This document shows, in pieces, positions 8,971 to 19,095 of a DNA stretch of 64,000 bases. The notes below the pieces were generated by a model. It was not told the origin of the DNA. It saw nothing but the letters and a program-made list of their open reading frames with translations, and ran no database searches. Both the position numbers and the translations under genes were made by a program. Location: the NCBI GenBank assembly GCA_009697505.1, contig SHUD01000004.1:1-64000 (forward strand), read 5' to 3'. How positions within the stretch are numbered: position 1 is the stretch's first letter; each line of letters begins with the position of its first letter. This stretch comes from Bryobacterales bacterium. GTDB taxonomy: Bacteria; Acidobacteriota; Terriglobia; Bryobacterales; Bryobacteraceae.

Positions 8971-9846
8971 GTGCTGGTCGGCATCGAAACTAAATCCCGC
9001 GCGCCGCGTCCCGACTGGCTTCGTGCCCCGGCGCCCGTGGGGGAGAACTATCAGAATCTGAAGAAGCTGGTGCGGAAACTCGGGCTGCACACGGTGTGCG
9101 AAAGCGCGGCCTGCCCGAATATCGGCGACTGCTGGAACCGCCGCACGGCCACCTTCATGATCCTGGGTAACGTGTGCACGCGCCGCTGCGGCTTCTGCGC
9201 CGTGCAGAAGGGCGCGCCGCTCACAGTCGATTACGACGAGCCGCGCCGCGTCGCCGAAGCCTGCGCCGCGCTCGGCCTGAAATTTGCCGTGATCACCAGC
9301 GTGAATCGCGACGACCGCAAGGATGGCGGCGCCGAACTGTTCGCGCTTACGATTGAGGCCATCCGCGCGCGGCTTCCGGAATGCGGGGTCGAAGTGCTGA
9401 CGCCGGATTTTCAGGGCTCGCGCGCGGCGATGGATATCGTGCTCGCGGCTTCTCCCGACGTGCTGAATCACAACACGGAGACCGTGCCGCGCCTCTATCG
9501 GCAAGTTCGATTAGGCGCTCGCTATGAGCGGTCGCTCGACATGCTGGCCTATGCGAAACGGCAGCGGCCGGAAATCCCAACCAAGTCGGGCCTGATGCTG
9601 GGCCTGGGCGAAACCATGGAGGAAGTGCACCAGGTGATGCGCGACCTCCGCGCGAGCCATGTCGATATTCTCACGCTGGGCCAATACCTGCGGCCCTCGC
9701 TGAAGCACCTGCCCATCATCCGCCACGTTACGCCGGATGAGTTTGGCGAACTCAAGCGCCTGGGCTACGAGCTGGGCTTCCAGCACGTGGAAAGCGGCCC
9801 GCTGGTGCGCAGTTCGTTCCACGCGGCGGATGCGGTGGCGACCTGA
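8971..9846 (+). CDS. lipA: Lipoyl synthase
   Basis: CESAACPNIGDCW and radical-SAM CTRRCGFCAV motifs; GTG start. Confidence 0.95.
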   Translation: MLVGIETKSRAPRPDWLRAPAPVGENYQNLKKLVRKLGLHTVCESAACPNIGDCWNRRTATFMILGNVCTRRCGFCAVQKGAPLTVDYDEPRRVAEACAALGLKFAVITSVNRDDRKDGGAELFALTIEAIRARLPECGVEVLTPDFQGSRAAMDIVLAASPDVLNHNTETVPRLYRQVRLGARYERSLDMLAYAKRQRPEIPTKSGLMLGLGETMEEVHQVMRDLRASHVDILTLGQYLRPSLKHLPIIRHVTPDEFGELKRLGYELGFQHVESGPLVRSSFHAADAVAT

Positions 9847-9882
9847 GTACATCCTTTCCGTAGCCGCCTCCGAAAGTGGCCC

Positions 9883-10251
9883 CTAGGAAGCCCGCCGCTT
9901 CCCCAGACCTTCGGCGATCATGGCGGTCACCAGCGTGTTCAAGCTAACGCCTTCCTGACGAGCCTTGGCGACCAGGCGCGCGTGGAGGCTCCGGGGTACG
10001 CGCTGCCGCCATTGCCCGCTTGCCGCGCTCGGCTTGGGAAGCGGATCGCCGTGCTTGGCGCAATTCATGAGGTAGGCCTTTACTGCGTCACCGCCATGCT
10101 CGAAAGCATCCTCTGGAGTCTCCCCGTCGGAGATGCAGCCCGGCAAGTCCGGGTACTCAATGACGAATCCGCCGCCATCCGCCTCTGACAGAGGTCGAAT
10201 CGTAAACGGGTAGGAGCGAATCAGGGCCTTGTCAATCTTCATTGGTCTCAC
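9883..10251 (-). CDS. hicB: HicB-family antitoxin
   Basis: GGGFVIEYPDLPGCISDGETPEDAFEHGGDAVKAYL plus HTH-like C-terminus RVPRSLHARLVAKARQEGVSLNTLV. Confidence 0.88.
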   Translation of the reverse strand: MRPMKIDKALIRSYPFTIRPLSEADGGGFVIEYPDLPGCISDGETPEDAFEHGGDAVKAYLMNCAKHGDPLPKPSAASGQWRQRVPRSLHARLVAKARQEGVSLNTLVTAMIAEGLGKRRAS

Positions 10252-10477
10252 CTACTCTGCTAACGAAGTCTACCAACAGGCGAACGTATACCGGCTTGAT
10301 GGGCCGGCGCGCCGGTACGGAGAGCCGCCCGGCCGCGGAGTGCCGGAACACGACGTGGCTGGTCCCATGCTGATCGTGATCGATGCCCAGGCTGCGCGCG
10401 ATAACCTTCAAATCCTTAATCCGCCAGTCGCGCGGATTCCGCCGCATCTTCGCGATCAGCTTTGCCGCGTTCGACAC
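10232..10477 (-). CDS. hicA: HicA-family toxin
   Basis: RDWRIKDLKVIARSLGIDHDQHGTSHVVFRHSAAGRLSVPARRPIKPVYVRLLVDFV; overlaps hicB start. Confidence 0.85.
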   Translation of the reverse strand: MSNAAKLIAKMRRNPRDWRIKDLKVIARSLGIDHDQHGTSHVVFRHSAAGRLSVPARRPIKPVYVRLLVDFVSRVGETNED

Positions 10478-10670
10478 GATCGTATGGTATCACGGGCGGT
10501 ACCACGCGACTGGGGCCACACACGCAGACCTGGAACAAAATATTGCCGGGTACTGGCAGTACCGCGGAATGCGCGGCAATTTTTCTGGCCATTTTGCAGC
10601 TTTTTGGGTGTATACTTTCCACCCTACGCCACCGGAGCCAATCCACAACCGAAACGGAGGAGTCATTTTC

Positions 10671-12068
<1,398 letters not shown>

Positions 12069-12176
12069 CGAAGCGCTGACGCATGCGTGGCGGGGCTTCC
12101 CAGCAGCGAGGCCCGGCCCCGGCGTCCTACATTTGCTAGCATCAAATTGAATGTAGATTGAGTGCATGAGGTTTCG

Positions 12177-12476
12177 ATGCTCGATATCAGTAAAGACATC
12201 CACTCTCTGAGCGACTTCAAGCGCAACACCAGCGAATTGCTCGATCAAATGCGCGGTACGGGCCATCCGGTCGTTCTAACGATCAATGGCAAAGCGGCGA
12301 TCGTGGTGCAGGATGCGGCGTCCTACCAAAAATTGCTGGGCCGGGTCGATGCGTTGGAAGCGCTTGAAGGTATCCAACGCGGACTTGCCGATGTTGCGGC
12401 CGGCCGCGTAACGCCGCTCAAGGAATTTGAGAAGCAGTTCCGAAAGAAACGTGGCTTATCGAGTCGCTCTCGCTGA
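12177..12476 (+). CDS. Phd/YefM-family antitoxin
   Basis: MLDISKDIHSLSDFKRNTSELLDQMRGTGHPVVLTINGKAAIVVQDAASYQKLL. Confidence 0.9.
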   Translation: MLDISKDIHSLSDFKRNTSELLDQMRGTGHPVVLTINGKAAIVVQDAASYQKLLGRVDALEALEGIQRGLADVAAGRVTPLKEFEKQFRKKRGLSSRSR

Positions 12477-12789
12477 GACTGCCCGGGCAGACGCTGACGA
12501 CATCTACGGCTGGATCGTTCAAAAAGCCCCCGTTCGCGGGCCTGAATAGTTCGAACAACTGATCGCTTGTCTGTACTCTCTCGAACAACGGCCCTACCGT
12601 TGTCCGATGGCGCGTGAAGCCAGGGAGGCCAAGCGCGAAATTCGCTGTCTCTTGTTTGGAAAGCGACGTCACGCCTACCGCATCCTCTTTGAGGTGGATG
12701 AGGCACGAAACACCGTCTGGGCGTTGCACATCCGGCATGGCGCGCTTCAGGATGTGGAATCCACGGAGTTGGGCAAGCCCGAGGAATAG
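12451..12789 (+). pseudogene. ParE/RelE-family toxin with a single in-frame TAG
   Basis: GTG 12451; VAYRVALAETARADADDIYGWIVQKAPVRGPE*FEQLIACLYSLEQRPYRCPMAREAREAKREIRCLLFGKRRHAYRILFEVDEARNTVWALHIRHG; TAG at 12547-12549, same frame on both sides. Confidence 0.85.
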
Positions 12790-12799
12790 CCGCGGAAAC

Positions 12800-14929
12800 C
12801 TAATACGCCAGCACCCGCAGCGCTTCTTCGACGACGTTTTCCACCTGCGGGAGGATTTCGTTTTCGAGCGACGGGGCGTAGCCGATCCAGGTATCGAGCG
12901 CGCCGATGCGGCCCACCGGCGCGTCCAGCATCGCGAAGAGTTCGCTGGCGATGCGCGCGGAGATCTCCGCTCCGAAACCCCAGGAGAGCGTATCTTCGTG
13001 CGCGATCATCACGCGGCTGGTCTTCCGCACGGACTCGCGAATCGCGGGCCAGTCATAGGGATTGAGCGTGCGCAGGTCGATGACTTCGATCGACACGCGC
13101 GGATTCTGCTGCTCGATCTGCACGGCGGCTTGCAGCGACTTTTGCACCAATGCGCCGTAGGTCACGATGGTCAGATTCGCGCCCGGCTTGACGACCTTGG
13201 CCTTGCCGAAGGGGATCAGGTAATCCGGCCCCGGATGCTGCGTGCGGTTGTAGGGCTCGCGGTACAGGCGCTTGTGCTCCAGAAACAACACCGGGTCATC
13301 GCAGCGGATGGCCGTGCGCAGCAGGCCGCAGGCGTCCAGCGCGTTCGACGGAAACACGACGCGGAGGCCGGGAATGTGCGTGAACACCGACTCGCCGCAC
13401 TGGCTGTGATAGATCGCACCGCCATTGAGATAACCGCCGGTGGCGGCCCGGATCACCAGCGGAGCCGTCCAGGCGTTGTTGGACCGCCAGCGCAGCGAGG
13501 CCAGTTCACCGCGAATCTGCATCATCGCCGGCCAGATGTAGTCGAAAAATTGAATTTCGACGACGGGCTTCAATCCGCGCATGGCCATGCCCACGGCGCG
13601 GCCCACGATGGCCGCCTCCGCGATGGGTGTGTTGAAGACGCGCGTGGAGCCAAACCGCGTCTGCAAGCCTTGGGTAGCTTTGAAGACGCCGCCCTTGCCT
13701 TTGACTTCTTTCAGATTCCGGTCGCGGCTGCAGTCGGCCACGTCCTCGCCGAATACCAGCACGTTCTGGTCGCGCGCCAGCTCTTCGCTCAGCGTGAGCG
13801 TGATGGTATCCACCATGGTGCGGGGGTTGCCCGCGCACCGCGGCTCGGTGTCGAAGGCGCTCGCCGTGGGGTCGATCTTATCGGAATACAGGTATTGCAG
13901 AGCCGAACCCTTCGCAGGTGGCGCGGCTTTCAGCGCGCGCTCGGTGGCCTCCTTGATTTCCAGGTCCACCTCTAGCAGGATCTGGTCCAGGGCGGAGCGA
14001 TTCAGGATGCCGGCGGCCACCAGGTGATCGGCGAAGAGCACGAGCGGATCGCGGCGGGCTTCCTCGGCGCGCTCGGCCGCGGTCTTGTACTGCCTTTCGT
14101 CGTCGGAGAGGGAGTGCGAATAGGGCCGCGTGCAGTGCGCGTGCAGGAGCGCGGGCTTGCGCTCGCGGCGGCAGTAATTCACGGCCTCCGCCGTGGCGGC
14201 GAACGCTGCCGTGAAATCCGTTCCATCGCAGCGGAACACGCCCAGATTCGGGTGGCCGGAGACCAGCCGCGATATGTCGCCGCCGGGAGTTTGGTGTTCC
14301 ACCGGAACCGAAATCGCGAAGCCGTTGTCCTGAATCAGAAACAAAACCGGGAGCGATTCCAGGCACGCGGCGTTGATGGCCTCCCAAAATTCGCCTTCGC
14401 TGCTGGCGCCGTCGCCCAAACTGGTGAGCGTGACCGCATCGGAAGACGGATCCAGATAGCGGTTGCCATGCGCGCATCCCACGGCGGGCAGCAATTGCGT
14501 TCCGGTCGCCGACGACGGTGAGACGATGTGCAGCTTGGTCGAGCTCCAGTGCGAAGGCATCTGGCGGCCGCCCGACGATGGATCGCTGCCCGCGCCGACG
14601 GCTTGCAGGAACATGTCTTCGGCGGTCATCCCCAGCGCCAACGCCAGCGCGCGGTCGCGATAGTAAGGGAAAAACCAATCGTGGCCGGCTTCCATGGCCA
14701 TGCCCACGGCGGTTTGGATGGCCTCGTGTCCGGCGCCGCTGACCTGGAAGTAGATCTTATTTTGCCGCTTGAGCAGCACTTCCCGGTCATCGATGCGCCG
14801 GGACATGCACATGGTGCGGTAAGCGCGAATCAGATCGGGGGTTTGGAGGCGGGTAGGAAGCTGGCGAAGTTCAGGGTCAGAAGTCGACCGGCCCGGCGCC
14901 GCGCTGGTCAGCATAAAATTCCCTAACAA
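12800..14929 (-). CDS. 2-oxoacid dehydrogenase E1, fused alpha and beta subunits
   Basis: N-terminal half E1-alpha ([55 protein letters not shown]); C-terminal half E1-beta ([16 protein letters not shown]...[19 protein letters not shown]). Confidence 0.93.
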   Translation of the reverse strand: MLGNFMLTSAAPGRSTSDPELRQLPTRLQTPDLIRAYRTMCMSRRIDDREVLLKRQNKIYFQVSGAGHEAIQTAVGMAMEAGHDWFFPYYRDRALALALGMTAEDMFLQAVGAGSDPSSGGRQMPSHWSSTKLHIVSPSSATGTQLLPAVGCAHGNRYLDPSSDAVTLTSLGDGASSEGEFWEAINAACLESLPVLFLIQDNGFAISVPVEHQTPGGDISRLVSGHPNLGVFRCDGTDFTAAFAATAEAVNYCRRERKPALLHAHCTRPYSHSLSDDERQYKTAAERAEEARRDPLVLFADHLVAAGILNRSALDQILLEVDLEIKEATERALKAAPPAKGSALQYLYSDKIDPTASAFDTEPRCAGNPRTMVDTITLTLSEELARDQNVLVFGEDVADCSRDRNLKEVKGKGGVFKATQGLQTRFGSTRVFNTPIAEAAIVGRAVGMAMRGLKPVVEIQFFDYIWPAMMQIRGELASLRWRSNNAWTAPLVIRAATGGYLNGGAIYHSQCGESVFTHIPGLRVVFPSNALDACGLLRTAIRCDDPVLFLEHKRLYREPYNRTQHPGPDYLIPFGKAKVVKPGANLTIVTYGALVQKSLQAAVQIEQQNPRVSIEVIDLRTLNPYDWPAIRESVRKTSRVMIAHEDTLSWGFGAEISARIASELFAMLDAPVGRIGALDTWIGYAPSLENEILPQVENVVEEALRVLAY

Positions 14930-14966
14930 GTTTAGCAGTGCCGCGAGCGTTCCCGTCTAGCCACTC

Positions 14967-16012
14967 TTAGCCACCGGCGTAATAGCCGTCGCGCGCCTGC
15001 ACGGCGAGTCCCTTCTGCTGGAGAGTGACGCGGATTTTGCGGTAGCCGCTTTGGCCGGGCCGGCCGGAGGTATAGCCCAGGCTGTACTGGTGGCGCAGCT
15101 CCTCATCGATACGTTTATAGATGTCTTCGAGTGGGTGTTTGCCGGAAACCTCGAAAAAGCCGCCACCGGTTTCCTGGGAGATGCGCTCGAGAATCCTTTT
15201 GCCGTCCAGCCGCGAAATCGCGGGCGTTCTTCTCTTGCCCACTCGCACGCGCCGGCCGTACGCGGGGCGCCCGCCGAATCCGGGCCCAGTTGGGTCGGCG
15301 AAAAGAATGGAGTACACCAGCGTATCGGCGCGCTGCGCGGTTTCGATGGCCTCGCTCAAACCGACTTTGCTCGAGTTGTCGACGCCGTCGGAGAGCACGA
15401 TCACGGCCTTGCGGCCGCTCTGTTTTTTCAGGACTTCGTCGCACCCCAGGTACACGGCGTCATGGAGTGAAGTGCCTCCAAATCTGCGGCGAGCCCCGGG
15501 TGGCGGAGCGCCGCCGGGTCCGCGCGGTCCGCCGAAGCCACCGGGCCGCCGGAATTCCGGCGCGGCCAGCGAGTTGAGGGCCGCCTCCAGTTCCTTACGG
15601 GAGGAAGTCAGGTCCTTGATCAATTCCACTTCGCGGTCGAAGCGGATCAGAAACGCCGCGTCCTTATCTTCGCGCAACATGTGATTCAGAAACGCGTGGC
15701 TGGCGCGGCGCTCTTCCGGCAGCACTCGCCACTGGCTGGCGCTGACGTCGATGAGCAGCCCCAGCGTCAGCGGCAGGTTGGTTTCCTTGGAAAAATAGTG
15801 GATGGCTGGGGGTGGCCGCCCTCTTCCAGCGCGAAATCGTTGACGGTCAAATCGCGGATGATTTCGCCCTTGCCGTTGCGGACCGTGGCGAGCACGTTGA
15901 CGACATTGACGCCGGTAGAGAACGTGGCTCCTTCTTGGGCGACAAGCTTCGCCGCGGCTGGCAGGCACACGGCCACGGCCAGCCATTCGCGCCGGGAAAG
16001 AGGACCAATCAT
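14967..16012 (-). pseudogene. VWFA-related domain protein disrupted by a 1-nt frameshift
   Basis: Upstream frame MIGPLSRREWLAVAVCLPAAAKLVAQ...VNVLATVRNGKGEIIRDLTVNDFALEEGGHP continues in another frame as AIHYFSKETNLPLTLGLLIDVSASQ; junction at a G5 run (plus strand 15808-15812). Confidence 0.75.
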
Positions 16013-16217
16013 CCTGCTATCACGGACGTACGCGCCGGCCGTTTGGGTTACAGTTTGGCGATACTGGAACCGGTATCGACCTTGTGAATCCCCCGGAGCC
16101 CATCGGAGCCGCGACGCCGGAAGCGGTCCGCGACGAAGCTCAACGACCGGTGACACGATGAGATTTCGCTCGATGAAGTCGAGCGGATATTGACTTTGGG
16201 CCGCTCGACTGAATTGT

Positions 16218-16505
16218 TCAAACCAGCTCGATACGCAGATCACGGCCAACAGCGTGTGCCGCGCGCGATAGGGTTTGCAGCGTCACCGAGGTATTGCCGG
16301 GATCGAGAAGACGATCCAGCGCCGCGCGGCTTGTGTTCATGCGCCGCGCCATCTCCACCTTGCTGATTTTGTCCTTCTCCATCGCTTGCTGAACCTGCCA
16401 CGCCAGCGTCTCTTTCAGCACGACCGCGCGGGTCTCTTCGAGGACGCCTTCCTCTTTCAGGAAGTCGTCCAGTGACGAGCCGATATGCTTGTTGCGCTTT
16501 TTCAT
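16218..16505 (-). CDS. Small XRE/Fis-like HTH antitoxin-type regulator
   Basis: MKKRNKHIGSSLDDFLKEEGVLEETRAVVLKETLAWQVQQAMEKDKISKVEMARRMNTSRAALDRLLDPGNTSVTLQTL. Confidence 0.85.
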   Translation of the reverse strand: MKKRNKHIGSSLDDFLKEEGVLEETRAVVLKETLAWQVQQAMEKDKISKVEMARRMNTSRAALDRLLDPGNTSVTLQTLSRAAHAVGRDLRIELV

Positions 16506-16530
16506 TTCGTAACCTCCTTCTTCAATGCGA

Positions 16531-16848
16531 CTAGGCAACGGTGGCAAGCCCATTCTTCTCGACCAGCGATAGCAGCTTGAGCGAGGCCCCAGAAGGACGC
16601 TTTTCGCCGCGTTCCCACTTGCTGACCAAACTGCTCGTCACGTTCAGGTAGTTGGCGAAAACGGTTTGGCTGACGTGTTCCTTCTCTCGGATGGCCTTGA
16701 TCTCTTTCGGTTTCAATGGCCGGATCGGCGTAAGGCAGGCATCATCGAAACGCCGCATCGTCTGTTTGTCGATGGCCCCGGCATCGTGCAAGGCTTCCAT
16801 GGTTTCATGGATAGCCGCCATCGCATCACTTCGATACTTTTTGCTCAT
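16531..16848 (-). CDS. HigA/NadS-type XRE antitoxin
   Basis: IDKQTMRRFDDACLTPIRPLKPKEIKAIREKEHVSQTVFANYLNVTSSLVSKWERGEKRPSGASLKLLSLVEKNGL. Confidence 0.88.
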   Translation of the reverse strand: MSKKYRSDAMAAIHETMEALHDAGAIDKQTMRRFDDACLTPIRPLKPKEIKAIREKEHVSQTVFANYLNVTSSLVSKWERGEKRPSGASLKLLSLVEKNGLATVA

Positions 16849-16873
16849 TCACTTTTACCTCCTCAAAGTCGCC

Positions 16874-17233
16874 TTACTTCAGCAGCTCGCCGAGCTGTTT
16901 CTCCGTCAACGCCAGGACGTGTTTCGCGGCTTCCTTGAATTGTTGCTCCTCTTCGTCATCTATGTTCGCCCGTTGGCTTTTGGAGAACCCATAAACGAAA
17001 AATGCCTTTGCACCGCGACGGAACAGGATGATGGTCCGGTAGCCTTTCGATCTTCCCTGCCCCGGTCTGGCGATCCGCTGTTTGATGACCTCACCGCCAA
17101 GGTCGGCATCGATCTGGCCCTATTCGGCCCGAGCCACCGCCTCGCGCAAGGCCACATCCGCAATCCCTTCCTTCCGGGCAAAGCGTTGAAACCACCTGGA
17201 TGTGAAAATTCGCAGAGTGTGCCTAGATTCCAT
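16874..17233 (-). pseudogene. RelE/HigB-family toxin with a single in-frame TAG
   Basis: MESRHTLRIFTSRWFQRFARKEGIADVALREAVARAE*GQIDADLGGEVIKQRIARPGQGRSKGYRTIILFRRGAKAFFVYGFSKSQRANIDDEEEQFKEAAKHVLALTEKQLGELLK; TAG is cta at 17120-17122. Confidence 0.85.
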
Positions 17234-17579
17234 TCTATAGCACTTGGTGCCATATTTCAAGAATCTTCGCCCTGGACCCTATTCGTTCCGGTTTTCCGTG
17301 TTGTCAGTTCTCTCCTTCAGCCTCTCGGTTATCATCTGCCCCCTGCCATCCGCGTGCGCTTCTCGCGTCAACAAGAAGCCTCGGTTCCCCCTGGAGGTCT
17401 CCCCCAATTTTCCTGCGTGACGCTGCGCCCAGCTTCTGGCCCAGCGGAGGCATACCCGCAAGGGAGAGGGCGAGTAAACTCCGCCTCTGAAGTTGAATAG
17501 GACATCGCGGTTCTCAAGGATACGGTTGGCTTGGCGCCTGCGCATGCCGTAGTTCGTCTGCCTCCTACAATAGAACTCA

Positions 17580-18710
17580 GTGCTCTCCTTTGAACTCCAG
17601 GCGGCTTGTCCCGAGACGGGTGCGCGCGCGGGCATCCTGCACACCGCGCATGGCGACGTCGAAACTCCCGTGTTCATGCCGGTGGGAACGCAGGCCACCG
17701 TCAAGAGCCTGCTGCCGCGCGACCTGGTGAACGACCTCGACGCCAAGATCATCCTCGGCAACACGTATCATCTGTATTTACGGCCCGGGCACGAGACGAT
17801 TCACAAGCTGGGCGGCCTGCACCGCTTCATGAACTGGCCGCGGGCGATACTCACCGATTCCGGCGGCTTTCAGGTGTTCAGCCTCAGCGGATTGCGCAAG
17901 ATCACCGAAGCGGGCGTCGAGTTTCAGTCGCATCTCAACGGCGACCGGCACATGTTCACGCCGGAATCGACCATAGACGTGCAACTGGCGCTGGGCAGCG
18001 ACATCATGATGGTGCTCGACGAGTGCCTGGAGTATCCGGCCAGCCATGAGGCCGCCCGGATTTCCACGGCGCGCACGGTCCGCTGGGCGGAAGCGGCGTA
18101 TGCGCAGTACCGGCGGCACGGCGATGACGGGCGGCGTGCGTGTTTCCCCATCGTCCAGGGTTCCATGTACGCGGATCTGCGCCGGTCTTGCGTTGACCAG
18201 TTACGGGAGCTGAATGCAGACGGCTACGCGATCGGCGGGCTGTCGGTCGGCGAGCCGCGCGCGTTGAGCCTGGAAATGGCGGAAATCACCGCGCCCCTCC
18301 TGCCGGCGGACCGTCCCCGCTACGTCATGGGCGTGGGCATGCCCGGTGAACTCCTCGAATACGTCGCCCGCGGCGTGGACATGATGGATTGCGTACTACC
18401 CTCGCGCAACGCGCGTAACGGGTACTTGTTTACTAGTTTCGGACGCGTCGCGATCAAACAGTCGCAATATAAGGACGACCCCGGGCCCGTGGACGAAGCT
18501 TGCCAGTGTTACACTTGCCGGAACTTCTCGCGGGCCTATCTTCGCCATTTGTTCCTGGCCGGGGAAATCAGTTTCTGCACGCTGGCCACTTTGCACAATC
18601 TGCGCCGTTATCTTGACATCATGCGGGAGATCAGGCAGGCTATACTACTGGGGAAGTTCCCTGCGCTTCTGAAGGCCGCGCGCGCAAGCGCAGCGGATCA
18701 ACCGCAGTAA
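17580..18710 (+). CDS. tgt: tRNA-guanine transglycosylase
   Basis: FMPVGTQATVKSLLPRDL, ILTDSGGFQVFSLS, CQCYTCRNFSRAYLRHL. Confidence 0.96.
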   Translation: MLSFELQAACPETGARAGILHTAHGDVETPVFMPVGTQATVKSLLPRDLVNDLDAKIILGNTYHLYLRPGHETIHKLGGLHRFMNWPRAILTDSGGFQVFSLSGLRKITEAGVEFQSHLNGDRHMFTPESTIDVQLALGSDIMMVLDECLEYPASHEAARISTARTVRWAEAAYAQYRRHGDDGRRACFPIVQGSMYADLRRSCVDQLRELNADGYAIGGLSVGEPRALSLEMAEITAPLLPADRPRYVMGVGMPGELLEYVARGVDMMDCVLPSRNARNGYLFTSFGRVAIKQSQYKDDPGPVDEACQCYTCRNFSRAYLRHLFLAGEISFCTLATLHNLRRYLDIMREIRQAILLGKFPALLKAARASAADQPQ

Positions 18711-18750
18711 CGGGTCCTCATTGAGTTGAGTCTGAATACCGTAGTCTCCA

Positions 18751-19077
18751 ATGCCACTCGCCATCATCCTCCTACAGCAGCAGCCTGCCGCGAATCCAAT
18801 CATGAGCTTTCTGCCGCTGGTCTTTATTGTGGCGATCTTCTATTTTCTGGTGTTCATGCCCATGCAGCGCCAGAAGAAGCAGCAGGCGCAGATGCTGGCT
18901 AACCTCGAAGCCGGCGCCGAGGTGGTGACGACGGGCGGAATTGTTGGTACGATCGTGAGTATTTCCGGCGACCTGCTGATCATGCGCGTGAAGCCGGATA
19001 ACGTGAAGCTGCAGGTTTCGCGCAGTGCCGTGTCGAGTGTCGTAAAAACCGAAGCAGCGCGTGAAGAAAAGAAGTAA
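18751..19077 (+). CDS. yajC: Preprotein translocase subunit YajC
   Basis: LVFMPMQRQKKQQAQMLANLEAGAEVVTTGGIVGTIVSI. Confidence 0.93.
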   Translation: MPLAIILLQQQPAANPIMSFLPLVFIVAIFYFLVFMPMQRQKKQQAQMLANLEAGAEVVTTGGIVGTIVSISGDLLIMRVKPDNVKLQVSRSAVSSVVKTEAAREEKK

Positions 19078-19095
19078 CCGCACAAGAAGCCACTT

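Noticed and set aside
12614-13975. 453-aa plus-strand ORF
   Set aside because: Out of frame with the ParE remnant, then antisense to the E1 gene
12547-17122. Genome-wide amber recoding as explanation for TAGs in toxins
   Set aside because: TAG serves as the ordinary stop for several genes here (hpt, secD, E2) and no suppressor tRNA is visible in the window
16652-17500. 282-aa plus-strand ORF
   Set aside because: Antisense to the HigA gene and the amber-interrupted toxin; the minus-strand frame has clear family similarity
17234-17579. Region upstream of tgt as a riboswitch or remnant gene
   Set aside because: No preQ1-like motif or convincing ORF; minus-strand ORF 17279-17764 overlaps tgt and lacks family features
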